64,000 nt of DNA from Streptomyces celluloflavus. GTDB taxonomy: Bacteria; Actinomycetota; Actinomycetes; Streptomycetales; Streptomycetaceae. The stretch's first letter is position 1; each line of letters begins with the position of its first letter. Both the position numbers and the translations under genes were made by a program. The stretch is taken from NCBI GenBank assembly GCA_000720995.1, contig JOEL01000014.1, positions 1 through 64,000 of the forward strand, given 5' to 3'. The notes under the pieces are model-generated. The model saw only the letters and a program-made list of their open reading frames with translations. It searched no databases and was not told the DNA's origin. This document shows positions 47,448 to 56,625 of this stretch, piece by piece.

Positions 47448-48217
47448 GCGAGGCTCACCATCCCGGTGCGCCGGGCGCGGTCCGCGGCCTTGCGGATGAG
47501 GACGATGCCGAGGAGGAGCGCGATGGCGCCCAGACCCGCGATCGCCCCCAGGCGCGGCACCACGTCATGGACTTCGTCACCGGACAGGCTGTCGCGCAGC
47601 AGATCGGCCGACCAGGACAGGAAGATCACGCGTCCCAGGGGCTGGATCCAGTCCGGCAGAACGGAGAGCGGGAACACCACGCCGCCAAGGATGTAGAAGG
47701 GATAGCTCAGCGCGTTCTGGTAGATCGTCGTATCGCGGCTGATCACGAAGAACGTCGCCAGCATCGTCGCCGTGCAGGCGGTGGCGAGCAACGTCACGAT
47801 CAGCGCGATCAGCGCGATACCGGGGTGCGCCACGGGCAGTTGGACCCCGAAGCCCACCGTGGCCACCAGCCAGGACTCCGCCAGGGTGAAGGCGCCGATC
47901 AGCATCACGGGCAGGATGCGTCCGCAGACGACCAGGGCGAAGGCCCGTGGCGCCGCGAGGACGAGATCCAAGGTGGACATCCACCGCTCGTTCTGGATGA
48001 CGCCGCCGGCGACGTCCACCGCCACGAACCAGATACCGAACAATCCGGTGCCGATGACCGCGTTGGCCACGAGGTCGTCGCGGTCGTTGTAGCGCACGAT
48101 GGACAGGAAGATCACGGACATGACCGGTGCCGTGACGACGATCAGCATGTGCTCGGGCGCCCGCATGCTCGTGTTCCACTGCACCTTGGCCGCGGCCGCC
48201 ATGACGCGCACGCTCAT
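47444..48217 (-). CDS. ABC-2 type transporter permease, first subunit
   Basis: A 257-residue permease with six hydrophobic helices (NTSMRAPEHMLIVVTAPVMS, GIWFVAVDVAGGVIQNERW, YPFYILGGVVFPLSVLPDWI). The short motif LGGVVFPLSVLP before the last helices is typical of ABC-2 exporters. It overlaps the ATPase gene upstream and the second permease downstream by 4 bp each. Confidence 0.87.
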   Translation of the reverse strand: MSVRVMAAAAKVQWNTSMRAPEHMLIVVTAPVMSVIFLSIVRYNDRDDLVANAVIGTGLFGIWFVAVDVAGGVIQNERWMSTLDLVLAAPRAFALVVCGRILPVMLIGAFTLAESWLVATVGFGVQLPVAHPGIALIALIVTLLATACTATMLATFFVISRDTTIYQNALSYPFYILGGVVFPLSVLPDWIQPLGRVIFLSWSADLLRDSLSGDEVHDVVPRLGAIAGLGAIALLLGIVLIRKAADRARRTGMVSLA

Positions 48218-49203
48218 ACGGTCAGCCCCCGGTTCCCCACGAGGTGGACGTAGACCTCTTCCAGAGTGGGCCGCCCCGTCCGCAGTGCGTCGATGCCCGC
48301 GTCCAGCAACCAGCGCAGTACGACGGGGTTGGCGTCGGCCGATACGGTGTGGATCCGTACGGATCCCGGTTCCGACAGCTTGTCGACGCGCTCCACCTGC
48401 GGCAGCCCGGCGAGTTCGGACAGCAGAGGCGACTGGTCCTCCCTCAGGGTGACGTCTATCCGGTCGTGTCCGGAGAGCATCCGTCCGATGGTGGCGGTCG
48501 GCTCGGTCACGAGGATCGATCCGTGGTCGACGAGGGACACCCGGTCGCAGAGCGCCTCCGCCTCGGACATGTCATGGGTGGTGATCAGGATGGTGCGCCC
48601 CTCGGCCTTCAACTCGTGGACCAGGTCGCGGAAGTCCCGGGTGGCGAGGGGGTCCATGCCCATGGTGGGCTCGTCGAGGAAGAGGACGGCCGGGTCACCG
48701 ATCAGGCCCCGCGCCAGGTGTAGCCGCTGTCGCATACCGCGGGAGAAGCCCTCCACGGGCTCATCGGCCCGGTCCGCGAGCCCCACTCGCTCCAGCAGCT
48801 CCTGGCTGCGCCGCTTCACCACGCTCGCGTCGACGCGGTACATCGTCGCCCAGAACACCAGGTTCTGGCGGGCGGTGATCCGGGTGTACAGGCCGTTGTC
48901 GCCGCCGAACACGATCCCGATGCGCCGGCGGACCTGGTCGGCCTCCGTGGTCACATCGTGTCCCGCGACCAATGCCCGGCCGGAGGTCGGCAGGAGCATG
49001 GTGCTGAGAATTCTGACCAGGGTGGTCTTGCCCGCCCCGTTGGGGCCGAGGACGCCGTGGGTCTCGCCCTCGGGAACGGACAGGTTCACGCTGTCCAGTG
49101 CGACGACGCGGCTGTCCTGGGCCGTCGGTCCGCTCTGCTTGGCACGCTTCGCCTGCCGCCCCTTTTTGACGAAGACTCGGCCGAGGCCGGTGACCTCGAT
49201 CAT
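48214..49203 (-). CDS. ABC-2 transporter ATPase (DrrA-like)
   Basis: A 329-residue ATPase with Walker A GPNGAGKTT, signature FSRGMRQRLHLARGL, Walker B VLFLDEPTMGMD and the switch His in LITTHDMSEAE. A basic insert (KKGRQAKRAKQSG) follows the first strand, unusual for the family. The C-terminal 90 residues are the extra domain of DrrA-like exporters. ATG 49203 has AGGAG eight bases upstream; an ATG at 49248 has none. It energises the two permeases. Confidence 0.93.
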   Translation of the reverse strand: MIEVTGLGRVFVKKGRQAKRAKQSGPTAQDSRVVALDSVNLSVPEGETHGVLGPNGAGKTTLVRILSTMLLPTSGRALVAGHDVTTEADQVRRRIGIVFGGDNGLYTRITARQNLVFWATMYRVDASVVKRRSQELLERVGLADRADEPVEGFSRGMRQRLHLARGLIGDPAVLFLDEPTMGMDPLATRDFRDLVHELKAEGRTILITTHDMSEAEALCDRVSLVDHGSILVTEPTATIGRMLSGHDRIDVTLREDQSPLLSELAGLPQVERVDKLSEPGSVRIHTVSADANPVVLRWLLDAGIDALRTGRPTLEEVYVHLVGNRGLTV

Positions 49204-49964
49204 GCGCTTGGCTCCTTGTTCGGTGTCGGTGGTGGGCCATTCGCTCATCGGCGGTCCGATCCGGGTCCCGCGATGTCCTCGCCGGCACGGCCGGGGCGCC
49301 TGGAGGACGACGTCGAGCGACGCCGTCCGTCGCGGAGAGGCGTTGTACGAGCACGCCCACCGACGCCGTTCCTTCGGAAATCCCGGAGATTCCGGAAATC
49401 CATGGGGTCCGGAATACATTCGGCCGCATCAACGATTGCACTGGGTTCACGGATTCGGAACTCGCCGTCCCAGCAGATCTCGGGATCACTCGACGTGCCA
49501 CTCTGCATAATCCCCCACACCTATATGGCGGAAGCAGCCGATACACGACTGCCGCACTACTTGCTCTTCTCCCAGCAGTGCCTCATAGCTAGCCGTAAGG
49601 ACCCACATGTCCTTTCAATGGGACGGGCGTCCGTGATCGTCGCCGACCCTACCGCCCCAACTGACGTCGTGCCAGATCGAATTGGCGCGCGGGGCGGTGA
49701 AGCAAGGAGGCCCTGTCGGCACCCCCTGGGCACCATCCATGAGCCGTCGGCCGTGCGGAACTTCGAGAAATACCCCGCCAACCCGAAGAGCGCGCCTACG
49801 GTACGACATTCTCCTCAAGAGGCTCGGATGATCCTGCAATGCGTGAGCCGAAAAACTAAGGCTCTGAAGGAAAGCCATTGCTGCTGAGAGAAGCGACGTG
49901 CCGTACCCGGCGGGCTCATCCGGGACACGAGACCGCCGGCGACCGCTCTCCGAAGGGTTGTCCT
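49204..49964. other. Long low-GC intergenic region upstream of the exporter
   Basis: About 760 bases. The part 49360-49620 is distinctly AT-richer and should hold the exporter promoter. From 49600 to 49880 there is mosaic sequence with short protein-like minus-strand pieces (for example GYFSKFRTADGSWMVPRGC) that may be the remains of a lost gene or mobile element; no family could be named. Confidence 0.4.
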
Positions 49965-49993
49965 GACCGTGGGCAGCGCCTCTGCCCACGGTC
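49965..49993 (-). terminator. Strong terminator after the GMC oxidoreductase
   Basis: GACCGTGGGCAG (49965-49976) pairs perfectly with CTGCCCACGGTC (49982-49993), a 12-bp stem with a 5-base loop, 77 bases beyond the GMC gene stop. Confidence 0.82.
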
Positions 49994-50070
49994 ACGCAGC
50001 CGGCAGCCGGCAGTGGGCACGATCCCGCCCCCGGACACCCCGGCCCGGTGAGCGCGGCACCGGGGGGCGC

Positions 50071-51408
50071 TCAGCTCATGTGCTGGACGACGTACCGCGC
50101 CAGAGCCAGCGTGGTGAGGCTCGGGTTGGCCGCTCCCGCCCGGGGGATGAGGCACGGGCCGGCGACGGCCACACCAGGGGCCTCCCGAAGGTGTCCTGCG
50201 ACGTCTACGTGCTCCCCGTCCAGCGGCAACCCCCCGCTCTCGTGGTCGAGTTCCCCGATCGTCGCGTCGTAGACCACGGCGGTGCCCGGTTGCGCCTCGG
50301 CCTGGGCCAGGGCTTCGTCGAACGAGACGTACTCCTCACGGAAGCGCGCCTTGAGTCCTGTGCGCCTGGCGAATTCCCTGAGCAGATTGCGCTGTTCCCG
50401 GCGCACCTCGTCGAGAGCGGCAAGGGCCGGGGGCTCCAGGACGATGCTCGTCCGGTCACCGACCAGGACGGTGGACGCCGCCTCCGGCGGCTGCTCCCCC
50501 ATGGCCCAGGCGTCCATGAGGACACCGCTGCCGTGCCGTTGGCGCTCGACTATCAGATTGGAGCGGGACGGCGCGTCGAACCCCGCGTGCACCGAGGACT
50601 CCATCGCCCCGTGCCGACCGTCCTCCACGACGAGCATGCCGCAGGCCACGTGGTCGACGAGGGAGTACCGCCGCGGCTCCCGGTGCTGCCCGTGCACCAG
50701 TCCGTCGACGAGCTCGATATTGCCGACGGTGCCCGCGCACAGGACGATGTGCCGGGCATCGAGTGCGGGCCCGTCCCCGTCGTCGAGGATCAGCGAGTAG
50801 CCGCCTTCGGCCCGCTTCCGCACCGCGCTGACGCGGTGCCCCGTGCGGATGCGCTCGGACGGCAGGCCGGTGACCGGGGAGTACGCCTCCCAACGGCCCT
50901 GGCCCAGCGTCCGTATGGCCCGCGGGGTCGGAACGGCCGGGTATCCGAGCCCGGCCAGCTCCTTCGCCATCGCCTCCTCTGTTTCGGTGCGGGCCTGTGT
51001 GAGCCGGGTTCCGCCGGACCACGCCCTCAGGGCCGCCTCGGTTCGGGCGTAGAGCCCCGGTTCGCCGTCCGTTCCCAGCAGGGCGCGCCGTACCTCGGCC
51101 GGCCACTCGCGCAGCGCGTCGTCCTCGATGCGCAGGCAGATCCCGCGCCAGTACAGGCTCCGCCCGCCGACGCGTCGCCGGTACCCCGACAGCGGGCCGT
51201 ACGGCGTCCCGGGCTGCGCGAGGAACGGGGTGAAGGCCGGATCCTGCGCCGGGTCGGCCAGGTGGGCGGAGCCCTCGTCCGCGGCGATGTGCGCACGCCC
51301 CTGGTGCGGGCCTGCCTCCAGCACGATGTACTCGCGGCCCAGTCGTTCCAGTTCGGTGGCCACCGCCGTCCCCGCCATACCCGACCCGATTACCGCCGTA
51401 TCCAGCAC
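50071..51408 (-). CDS. GMC-type FAD oxidoreductase
   Basis: A 445-residue flavoprotein of the glucose-methanol-choline type. It has the N-terminal FAD motif LDTAVIGSGMAGTAVATEL and EYIVLEAGPHQG, then VGGRSLYWRGICLRIED (the GMC G-G-x-S-x-x-W segment), HIVLCAGTVGNIELV, and a closing GPCLIPRAGAANPSLTTLAL near the active site. Such enzymes oxidise sugar alcohols to aldehydes. With the class III aminotransferase it could install an amine at a primary hydroxyl, as known for aminoglycosides. It stands alone between a strong terminator and a StrR operator, so it is a likely direct StrR target. Confidence 0.85.
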   Translation of the reverse strand: MLDTAVIGSGMAGTAVATELERLGREYIVLEAGPHQGRAHIAADEGSAHLADPAQDPAFTPFLAQPGTPYGPLSGYRRRVGGRSLYWRGICLRIEDDALREWPAEVRRALLGTDGEPGLYARTEAALRAWSGGTRLTQARTETEEAMAKELAGLGYPAVPTPRAIRTLGQGRWEAYSPVTGLPSERIRTGHRVSAVRKRAEGGYSLILDDGDGPALDARHIVLCAGTVGNIELVDGLVHGQHREPRRYSLVDHVACGMLVVEDGRHGAMESSVHAGFDAPSRSNLIVERQRHGSGVLMDAWAMGEQPPEAASTVLVGDRTSIVLEPPALAALDEVRREQRNLLREFARRTGLKARFREEYVSFDEALAQAEAQPGTAVVYDATIGELDHESGGLPLDGEHVDVAGHLREAPGVAVAGPCLIPRAGAANPSLTTLALARYVVQHMS

Positions 51409-51851
51409 AGTTCAGCCTCATTTCCTTGTCCCAAGGCACTTCCGGCGTGCCGCTGTGGCGCGGGTGCACTTGTGGAGGGCTTTCTCATTCCAGTGTCTTC
51501 ACCGGTGGATCCCGGTGTGACGAGGGAGAGCGTCGAGAAGTGTCGAGCACACACCTGAGTCCGGGCAAGGTCGGGGGTCAGGAAGACACCGACGCCGGCT
51601 TCTCAGTACGACACCGTCAGGTCTTTCTCCGTCTCGGCGCGTCGTGTGTTTCCCGCTAAGCAGGCAGCATGGGGGTGTTACGTGGATTACCGACCCAGGT
51701 GCGTCCCTTTCGGCACCCCCGACATCGGTGTGCCGCCGACCCCGGAATTCCCGCGGAAACCTCCCCTTGTCACCCGGCAGCCAATCCCCGTTCGTTCCCC
51801 CGCACGTACAAGTCCCCGTACGTGCGCACCGCACCCGCCCGCTCCACCTGT

Positions 51852-51880
51852 GTTCAACCAAGGAATTTCCTGGGTTGAAC
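51852..51880. promoter_or_regulatory. StrR-type operator
   Basis: GTTCAACCA, 11 bases, GGGTTGAAC. The known StrR/NovG site is GTTCRACTG-N11-CRGTYGAAC: both outer arms and the 29-bp geometry match, with differences only at the three inner positions. The dyad extends outward by GT/AC and has an inner AGGAA/TTCCT pairing. It lies in the 698-bp gap between the GMC gene (start 51408, transcribed away) and the 3' end of the StrR-like gene. Confidence 0.8.
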
Positions 51881-52106
51881 ACCGCCGCCCGTTGCAGCCA
51901 CCTACTGTGCGACGCGGTCCGGAAGTCGCTGTTCCGGAGCCGGCCCATATGCCCTGGCCGCCTCGGGCAAGGAGTCCGTCTCGGCCGCCGGCGCCTCTCC
52001 GCCGGCCTCATGGGGACGTACGGGGCCGGCTTTCCGTAGGCGCGCCCCGGAAGCTTGGCCTGGGATCTCGTACTACGTCACCGCGGGGATCCGATCTTCG
52101 CGCGTG

Positions 52107-53147
52107 TCACGCACTTGCCCGTCCACGCCGTTCCAGTTGCGCGGCGAAATCCTGCCAGACCCCGGAACAGCCCCGCGCCAGTTCCACGATGGTTGCCGCA
52201 CAGTGCATCGGCACGCTGTCCAGCAGCCGCTCCCAGTCCTCGCCCTCCACCGCCTGAACCTCCAGCCAGCGCAGCAGGGCGCGCCCGGCCTCATTGCAAC
52301 GCAGTGAGGGGTCCTTGCGCAGTTTCTGCAGCAGGATGCGCCGGTTCTGCTCCGCGGTCCGCGGAGCGGTCGTACCGCTTCGGTCCTCCGACGCGGCGTA
52401 CCGGGCCGGTGGCTGCGGGTCGGCCTTCTGCCGTCCGGCCGGGACCGGGTCCTGGCCGTTGCGGATCCGCCGGCGCACGTCGGAGGCGGTGCCCAGCGAC
52501 ACCCCTGCCGCATGTGCGATCTTGCGCAGCGGCGCGTCCGGCTGTTCGGCCATCAATTCGCCGGCCAGCCTGCGCCCTTGGGCCCCGTCGACGGGCCGTA
52601 CCCGTCCGTCCCTGCCGATCCGGGCGTCCAGCTGCGGTACGTCCTTGGCGTCTCGTCGCAATGCCGCAATCGTCTTCGCGTCCAGCCCGGTGACCTCGCC
52701 GATCGCCTGGTTGGACCACTGGGCATGGGAACGGATGATGCGTTGGGCGGCCGCGGCGCGCTCCTCCTGGGACAGCGGCAGTCCGTGGGCGATATTGGAC
52801 CTGACCGCGAGGAGGAAGGAGTCCTCCTCCGCTCCGTCGAAGAACCGCACCTCGATCTCGGTCTCGCCGCGGAGCGCGGCGGCCCGCAGCCGGTGCATCC
52901 CGTCGATGACGCGCATGGTCGAGCGCTGTACGACGATGGGTGGCAGCCGAGCTCCGGAATCGGCCAGCAAGCGGATGTGCTCGGCGTTCTCTCCGGCGCT
53001 GCGAGGCGAGTCGGCCGCCAGCAGCGAGCTGATCGCTATACGAGTGGTCCGTTGCCCGACCGATAGGCCGCTCCCCTGGACCTCAGCAGCAGGAACGTTT
53101 CTGTAACTGCTCTTCAGAGGTGAATCGGCCCGAACTGTTTCAGCCAC
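52107..53147 (-). CDS. StrR-family pathway-specific activator
   Basis: A 346-residue ParB-like regulator of the StrR/NovG/Bbr type. The ParB N-terminal domain carries SLLAADSPRSAGENAEHIRL, PPIVVQRSTMRVIDGMHRLR and VRFFDGAEEDSFLLAVRSNI. The helix-turn-helix follows at about residues 165-195 (SNQAIGEVTGLDAKTIAALR). StrR proteins activate antibiotic clusters (streptomycin, novobiocin, glycopeptides) through the operator type found at 51.85 kb. GTG 53147 has GAGAGG upstream. It marks the right end of the saccharide cluster. Confidence 0.92.
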   Translation of the reverse strand: MAETVRADSPLKSSYRNVPAAEVQGSGLSVGQRTTRIAISSLLAADSPRSAGENAEHIRLLADSGARLPPIVVQRSTMRVIDGMHRLRAAALRGETEIEVRFFDGAEEDSFLLAVRSNIAHGLPLSQEERAAAAQRIIRSHAQWSNQAIGEVTGLDAKTIAALRRDAKDVPQLDARIGRDGRVRPVDGAQGRRLAGELMAEQPDAPLRKIAHAAGVSLGTASDVRRRIRNGQDPVPAGRQKADPQPPARYAASEDRSGTTAPRTAEQNRRILLQKLRKDPSLRCNEAGRALLRWLEVQAVEGEDWERLLDSVPMHCAATIVELARGCSGVWQDFAAQLERRGRASA

Positions 53148-54033
53148 CGGGGAGCCTCTCGGTCGATGATGTTGTCACTTGCCGGACCCGTCACGAAGCG
53201 GAACAGAAGCACTCTCGACCTGACCCGAGCCACTCTCGGCTCAAGCGGCTATCGGATTCACAGAGCTTACTTTGAGCAACAATCGTTTCGTCAACAACAC
53301 CGAATAACAAGGCAAAAGTTCGGCCATAGCACGAGATCGGCCATTTTCCCCGAGGGGAACCCGGAACGGCCCGATGATGTCCCGCCACGGCTGCCGGTTG
53401 GGGTGCGCGTCGGGTGTGAGCTGGGGCGACGGTGATTTTTCGACAAGGGCGTGCACGAGCTTGACAACGCTGCCGTATCGGGTGGTCCGAGGCATTGTGG
53501 GGATAATTTGAGAATAGTCGTGCCGATCACAGGTTTCACCCATCTCCCACGGTTCGGTAGGCGTTTCGACTGGTCACGCGTTGTTCGGGCTGGTTTCTGG
53601 CGTGGGAATGCCGGGGCGGGATGGGTGTGGCGCGGTGGCGGAAAACTGCCCCATCCGCCTTCGGCGGCAAGGGCGTCGGTGGGCGCCCGATGATCTTTCC
53701 TGGGCGCGATGGCGAGGGCGGGCCGGGAGCTTCGCGCGCGGTTCCGACGACCGCATCGCCGGGAACGGGACGTTCATCGACCGTCAAGGCGGTGGCGGAC
53801 GATCGGACATGTCCGGTCACGTGTACGCGTGAGCACCCCGGCCGAGGAGTTGTTCGGTGTCGTCAGCTCGGATGGTGCGGGGAAGATCGTCTATCGAAGG
53901 AGAAGCCGCCCCCGTGGCAGACGAAATGGTGCGCAGTATCCGCACCTGGCACGAGACCTCCGGACAAGGTGCTGGGGCGGTTGCCGGCCCTTCGCTGCCG
54001 TCCTGGCGCCGTAGGGCCGGGAACCCCGGCGCG
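53148..54033. other. Long intergenic region upstream of the StrR-like gene
   Basis: About 890 bases. The first 250 bases are AT-rich (for example TTTGAGCAACAATCG around 53270) and must contain the activator's promoter. Further right, plus-strand pieces such as DDRIAGNGTFIDRQGGGG look like shreds of coding sequence, but no gene or family is supported. Confidence 0.4.
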
Positions 54034-54435
54034 ATGAGACGAATAATCCTGCCGGTTCTCTTTCTCGCGGCCGCCGTTGTGCTGACGGGATGTGGCGCGG
54101 GCGGCGACCCCGAGTCGACTCCCACGGGCCCTCCGGTCATCACCGCGACTCCCCTGCCGGCCGCCAAGGAACTGGCCGACCGCTACCGCGAGGCCGGAGG
54201 AGCCGCCGACGTATACGGCATCCGCAGCGCGAAGGACCGCGAGGGCGTACTCGTGCTGACCGTGTGGACTCACCGGAAGACCTACTACAAGAATTTCGAC
54301 GACGTCGCCACGGGTATGGCCTCCTTCCTGACGCGGGAAGGAGGCCGCCTCCATCAGGGCTACCTGCTCAACCTGTACGGCTCGGACGGAACTCGTCTGC
54401 ACTCCTACGACACCACTCCGGTGCACACTCCTTGA
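54034..54435 (+). CDS. Small lipoprotein of unknown function
   Basis: A 133-residue exported lipoprotein: RRIILPVLFLAAAVVLTGC with lipobox LTGC (Cys20). A short Thr/Pro linker follows, then a compact domain (AKELADRYREAGGAADVYGI, VLTVWTHRKTYYKNFDDVAT, MASFLTREGGRLHQGYLLNL). The ATG at 54034 is chosen because it gives a textbook signal peptide, though its ribosome site is weak. No family recognised; probably cell-surface. Confidence 0.7.
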   Translation: MRRIILPVLFLAAAVVLTGCGAGGDPESTPTGPPVITATPLPAAKELADRYREAGGAADVYGIRSAKDREGVLVLTVWTHRKTYYKNFDDVATGMASFLTREGGRLHQGYLLNLYGSDGTRLHSYDTTPVHTP

Positions 54436-54491
54436 CATCCAGGCATGTGGCTGGAGCCCTGCAGGCCGGGCGGACCCGTACCCGCCTTCGG

Positions 54492-55130
54492 CTAGCGAGT
54501 GCCGGCCCGGCGGGGGCGGGCCATGGCAGGGCGGGTCCAGGGGATCAGCGCCGGGACGCGGGCGCGGTAGGTCTCGTAGGAGGCGCCGAACTGACTGGCC
54601 ATCATGCCGTTTTCGACCTTCACCCGGCGCAGCAGCCAGGGGACGGCGACCGCCAGGTAGATGATCCACGGGCCGAATCCGCAGGCCAGCATGGCTCCGG
54701 TGATCAGGCCGAGGAGACCCGTGTAGATGGGGTGACGGACCAGCTGGTAGGGACCGTCGGTGCGCAGCTCGTGATGCTCCTGGAGCATGGGGATGCCGGC
54801 CCACATGGTGCCCAGGACCCAGCGGGCCCAGAGCAGCAGGGCGGTGGAGGCGAGCACGAGCAGGGCACCGAGGAGTGCGAGTTCGGGCTGCCAGTACTGA
54901 AGGTGGGGCCAGAAGGAATGCGGGACGCGCCCGATCAGCACGAAGAGCACAACGACGCCCGCGACCACAGTTGTCTGGCGGGGCATGGCCCGGCGCTGGC
55001 TGCGTAGCCAGCCCCGCAGACCGGCCTCGTTGCGCACGCCGAAGTAGACGGCGCCCGCAACCCAGGCCACGAGGAAGATCAGGACGCAGATATTGGTGAG
55101 TCCGACGAGTACGGAGTGCAGTAAGTCCAT
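54492..55130 (-). CDS. Isoprenylcysteine-methyltransferase-like membrane enzyme
   Basis: A 212-residue membrane protein with about five helices. It has the C-terminal signature of the isoprenylcysteine/phospholipid methyltransferase group: GPYQLVRHPIYTGLLGLITG (RHPxY) and a closing KVENGMMASQFGASYETYRA (the E-x-x-x-Y-x-x-Y segment) for S-adenosylmethionine. It probably methylates a lipid or small hydrophobic metabolite. ATG 55130. Dyad repeats lie directly upstream. Confidence 0.82.
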   Translation of the reverse strand: MDLLHSVLVGLTNICVLIFLVAWVAGAVYFGVRNEAGLRGWLRSQRRAMPRQTTVVAGVVVLFVLIGRVPHSFWPHLQYWQPELALLGALLVLASTALLLWARWVLGTMWAGIPMLQEHHELRTDGPYQLVRHPIYTGLLGLITGAMLACGFGPWIIYLAVAVPWLLRRVKVENGMMASQFGASYETYRARVPALIPWTRPAMARPRRAGTR

Positions 55131-55141
55131 GCCCCCAGGCT

Positions 55142-55205
55142 GCTCCGCGCGCGGAGCGGACCGCCACCACCCACGGGTGGAATCGAAGGACCACCCACGA
55201 GTGGA
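55142..55205. promoter_or_regulatory. Palindrome plus duplicated dyad upstream of the methyltransferase
   Basis: GCTCCGCGCGCGGAGC (55142-55157) is a perfect 16-bp palindrome. It is followed by two copies of CCACCCACGRGTGGA (55167-55181 and 55191-55205), each itself a CCACCC/GGGTGG dyad, spaced 24 bp. A dimeric regulator, possibly the TipA-like protein encoded just upstream, could bind here; the regulator identity is inference. Confidence 0.6.
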
Positions 55206-55292
55206 GACCCTGCGGGCGGGGCGCCGTGTCACCGGGCCGGCGAGGGGTGCGTGATGCCGGGGGCCGAGGCCCCCGGCAGTGTGGGCCGTCGG

Positions 55293-56051
55293 TCAGCTCA
55301 GCCGTGCATCGGCGTAGACGCCCATCGCGTCGCGCTGGTAGACGGCCAGCCCGTCGGCGATCTTGTCGTAGTTCGCGCGGAACGCCGGGTCGTCGACGTA
55401 GGTCTGGCCCAGTCCCTTGTAGGCGATCGTGTTCGGGGTCCAGAACCGGCAGACGCCCTGGTAGTGGGCGTCCACTTCGGCCTGCACCGCGGGATCGGTG
55501 ACCGGTGTGCCGGCCGTCATGAACTCCGCGAAGCGGATCATCTGTGCCGTCACCTCCCGCTGCCACTGTTCCTGGTCCTCGGTGGTCATCGTCTCGATGG
55601 CCTGCCGGGACTGCGCCCACGCCTTCGGCCACCGCTCGCGCACCTCGGCGTCGGCCGGGGAAGGATCGAAGCCCTCGAAGAGGTTCTCCGGCCTGTTGAT
55701 TTTTGCCATGTCGTCGTCCTTGCCTTCCTCCAGTTCGGCGATGGTGCGCCCGACGGTGCGGACCAGCGTCGCCAGCCGGTCCCGCTCCCCCAGCAGCCGC
55801 TGGTGGTGCTCGCGCAGCACGGCCACCCGGTCGACCTGACGGTCCAGAACCGCCCGGATCTCGCGCAGCCCCAGGTCCAGCTCCCGCATCAGCAGGATCT
55901 GTTGCAGCCGCAGCAGGTCCGCCTCCTCGTAGTAGCGGTGCCCGTTGCTTCCGATCCGCGCCGGCGGCAGCAGACCGATCTCGTCGTAATGCCGCAGCGT
56001 CCGGGACGTCACCCCGGACATCCGGGCCACCTCCGCGATCGACCAGGCCAT
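55293..56051 (-). CDS. tipA: TipA-like MerR regulator
   Basis: A 252-residue protein with the exact layout of TipAL (253 residues). MerR helix-turn-helix at 1-70 (SIAEVARMSGVTSRTLRHYD), coiled-coil at 70-110, then a TipAS antibiotic-recognition domain (ENLFEGFDPSPADAEVRERW onward). In TipAL, thiostrepton attaches to a Cys just before LGEMYVSDERF; here the aligned segment is IAYKGLGQTYVDDPAF with no Cys. Ligands may thus bind non-covalently or differ. Met115 has AAGGA seven bases upstream, so a separate short TipAS-like form could be translated from 55709, as in the model system. Confidence 0.85.
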   Translation of the reverse strand: MAWSIAEVARMSGVTSRTLRHYDEIGLLPPARIGSNGHRYYEEADLLRLQQILLMRELDLGLREIRAVLDRQVDRVAVLREHHQRLLGERDRLATLVRTVGRTIAELEEGKDDDMAKINRPENLFEGFDPSPADAEVRERWPKAWAQSRQAIETMTTEDQEQWQREVTAQMIRFAEFMTAGTPVTDPAVQAEVDAHYQGVCRFWTPNTIAYKGLGQTYVDDPAFRANYDKIADGLAVYQRDAMGVYADARLS

Positions 56052-56198
56052 GGCCGGTGCCTCCCCTCGCCGGGCCGGTCTCTCCGGCCCCACACACGAC
56101 CGTAGGAGTTGACGCAGCGGAAACCGCAAGCCGGAACCGGGGGCCGCGCCCGCCGCCCGCCGAGCCCGCGCGTCACCCGCCTGCTGCCGGGCACCCGC

Positions 56199-56327
56199 AT
56201 CGGCGGCCGGCTCGGTGACCGCTGTGGGCGGCGTCGTATGTTCCTGTCCGGCCCGGCCGCCTTCACCACCGCCTGGCTGCTGTGCGCGCCGGCACCGGGC
56301 ATCGAGTCGCTGATCGTCCTCCGGCTG
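56199..56327 (+). pseudogene. MFS drug-exporter remnant
   Basis: A 43-codon plus-strand fragment reads IGGRLGDRCGRRRMFLSGPA, then AFTTAWLLCAPAPGIESL and IVLRL. This is the helix 2/loop 2-3/helix 3 part of a DHA2-type MFS exporter (GGRLGDRxGRRRxFLxG). Sequence on both sides is unrelated and the frame has no start. The rest of 56052-56625 has no gene. Confidence 0.6.
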
Positions 56328-56625
56328 GTTCGAGCTCGCCGGCCTCGCCGCCGACACGTTCTCGATCCGGGACGTCGCCCCGGGGTCGTCCAGGCGTGCC
56401 CGCCGACCGCGATTCTCGTCCTCACGTTCCTGCCGGCCGGGAAGGTGCCGCCCCGAGGGCGGCGCGGGCTTCGTCGTAGCGGTCCCGGAAAGCCGGAGCA
56501 TCCGGTGTCCTGGGCCGTGCCCCGCGGATCGTGTGCCGGGCCGCCGCACCAGGTGCGACTTTCGTCGTCGGCCGTCGCGACGAATGGCCGGTGCGGTGGC
56601 CGGTTGAGCCGCTTAACGTGGCCGG

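Noticed and set aside
53863-56097. A 744-codon minus-strand open frame
   Set aside because: It covers the lipoprotein, methyltransferase and TipA genes in a wrong frame and has Arg/Pro/Gly-rich composition with no family features.
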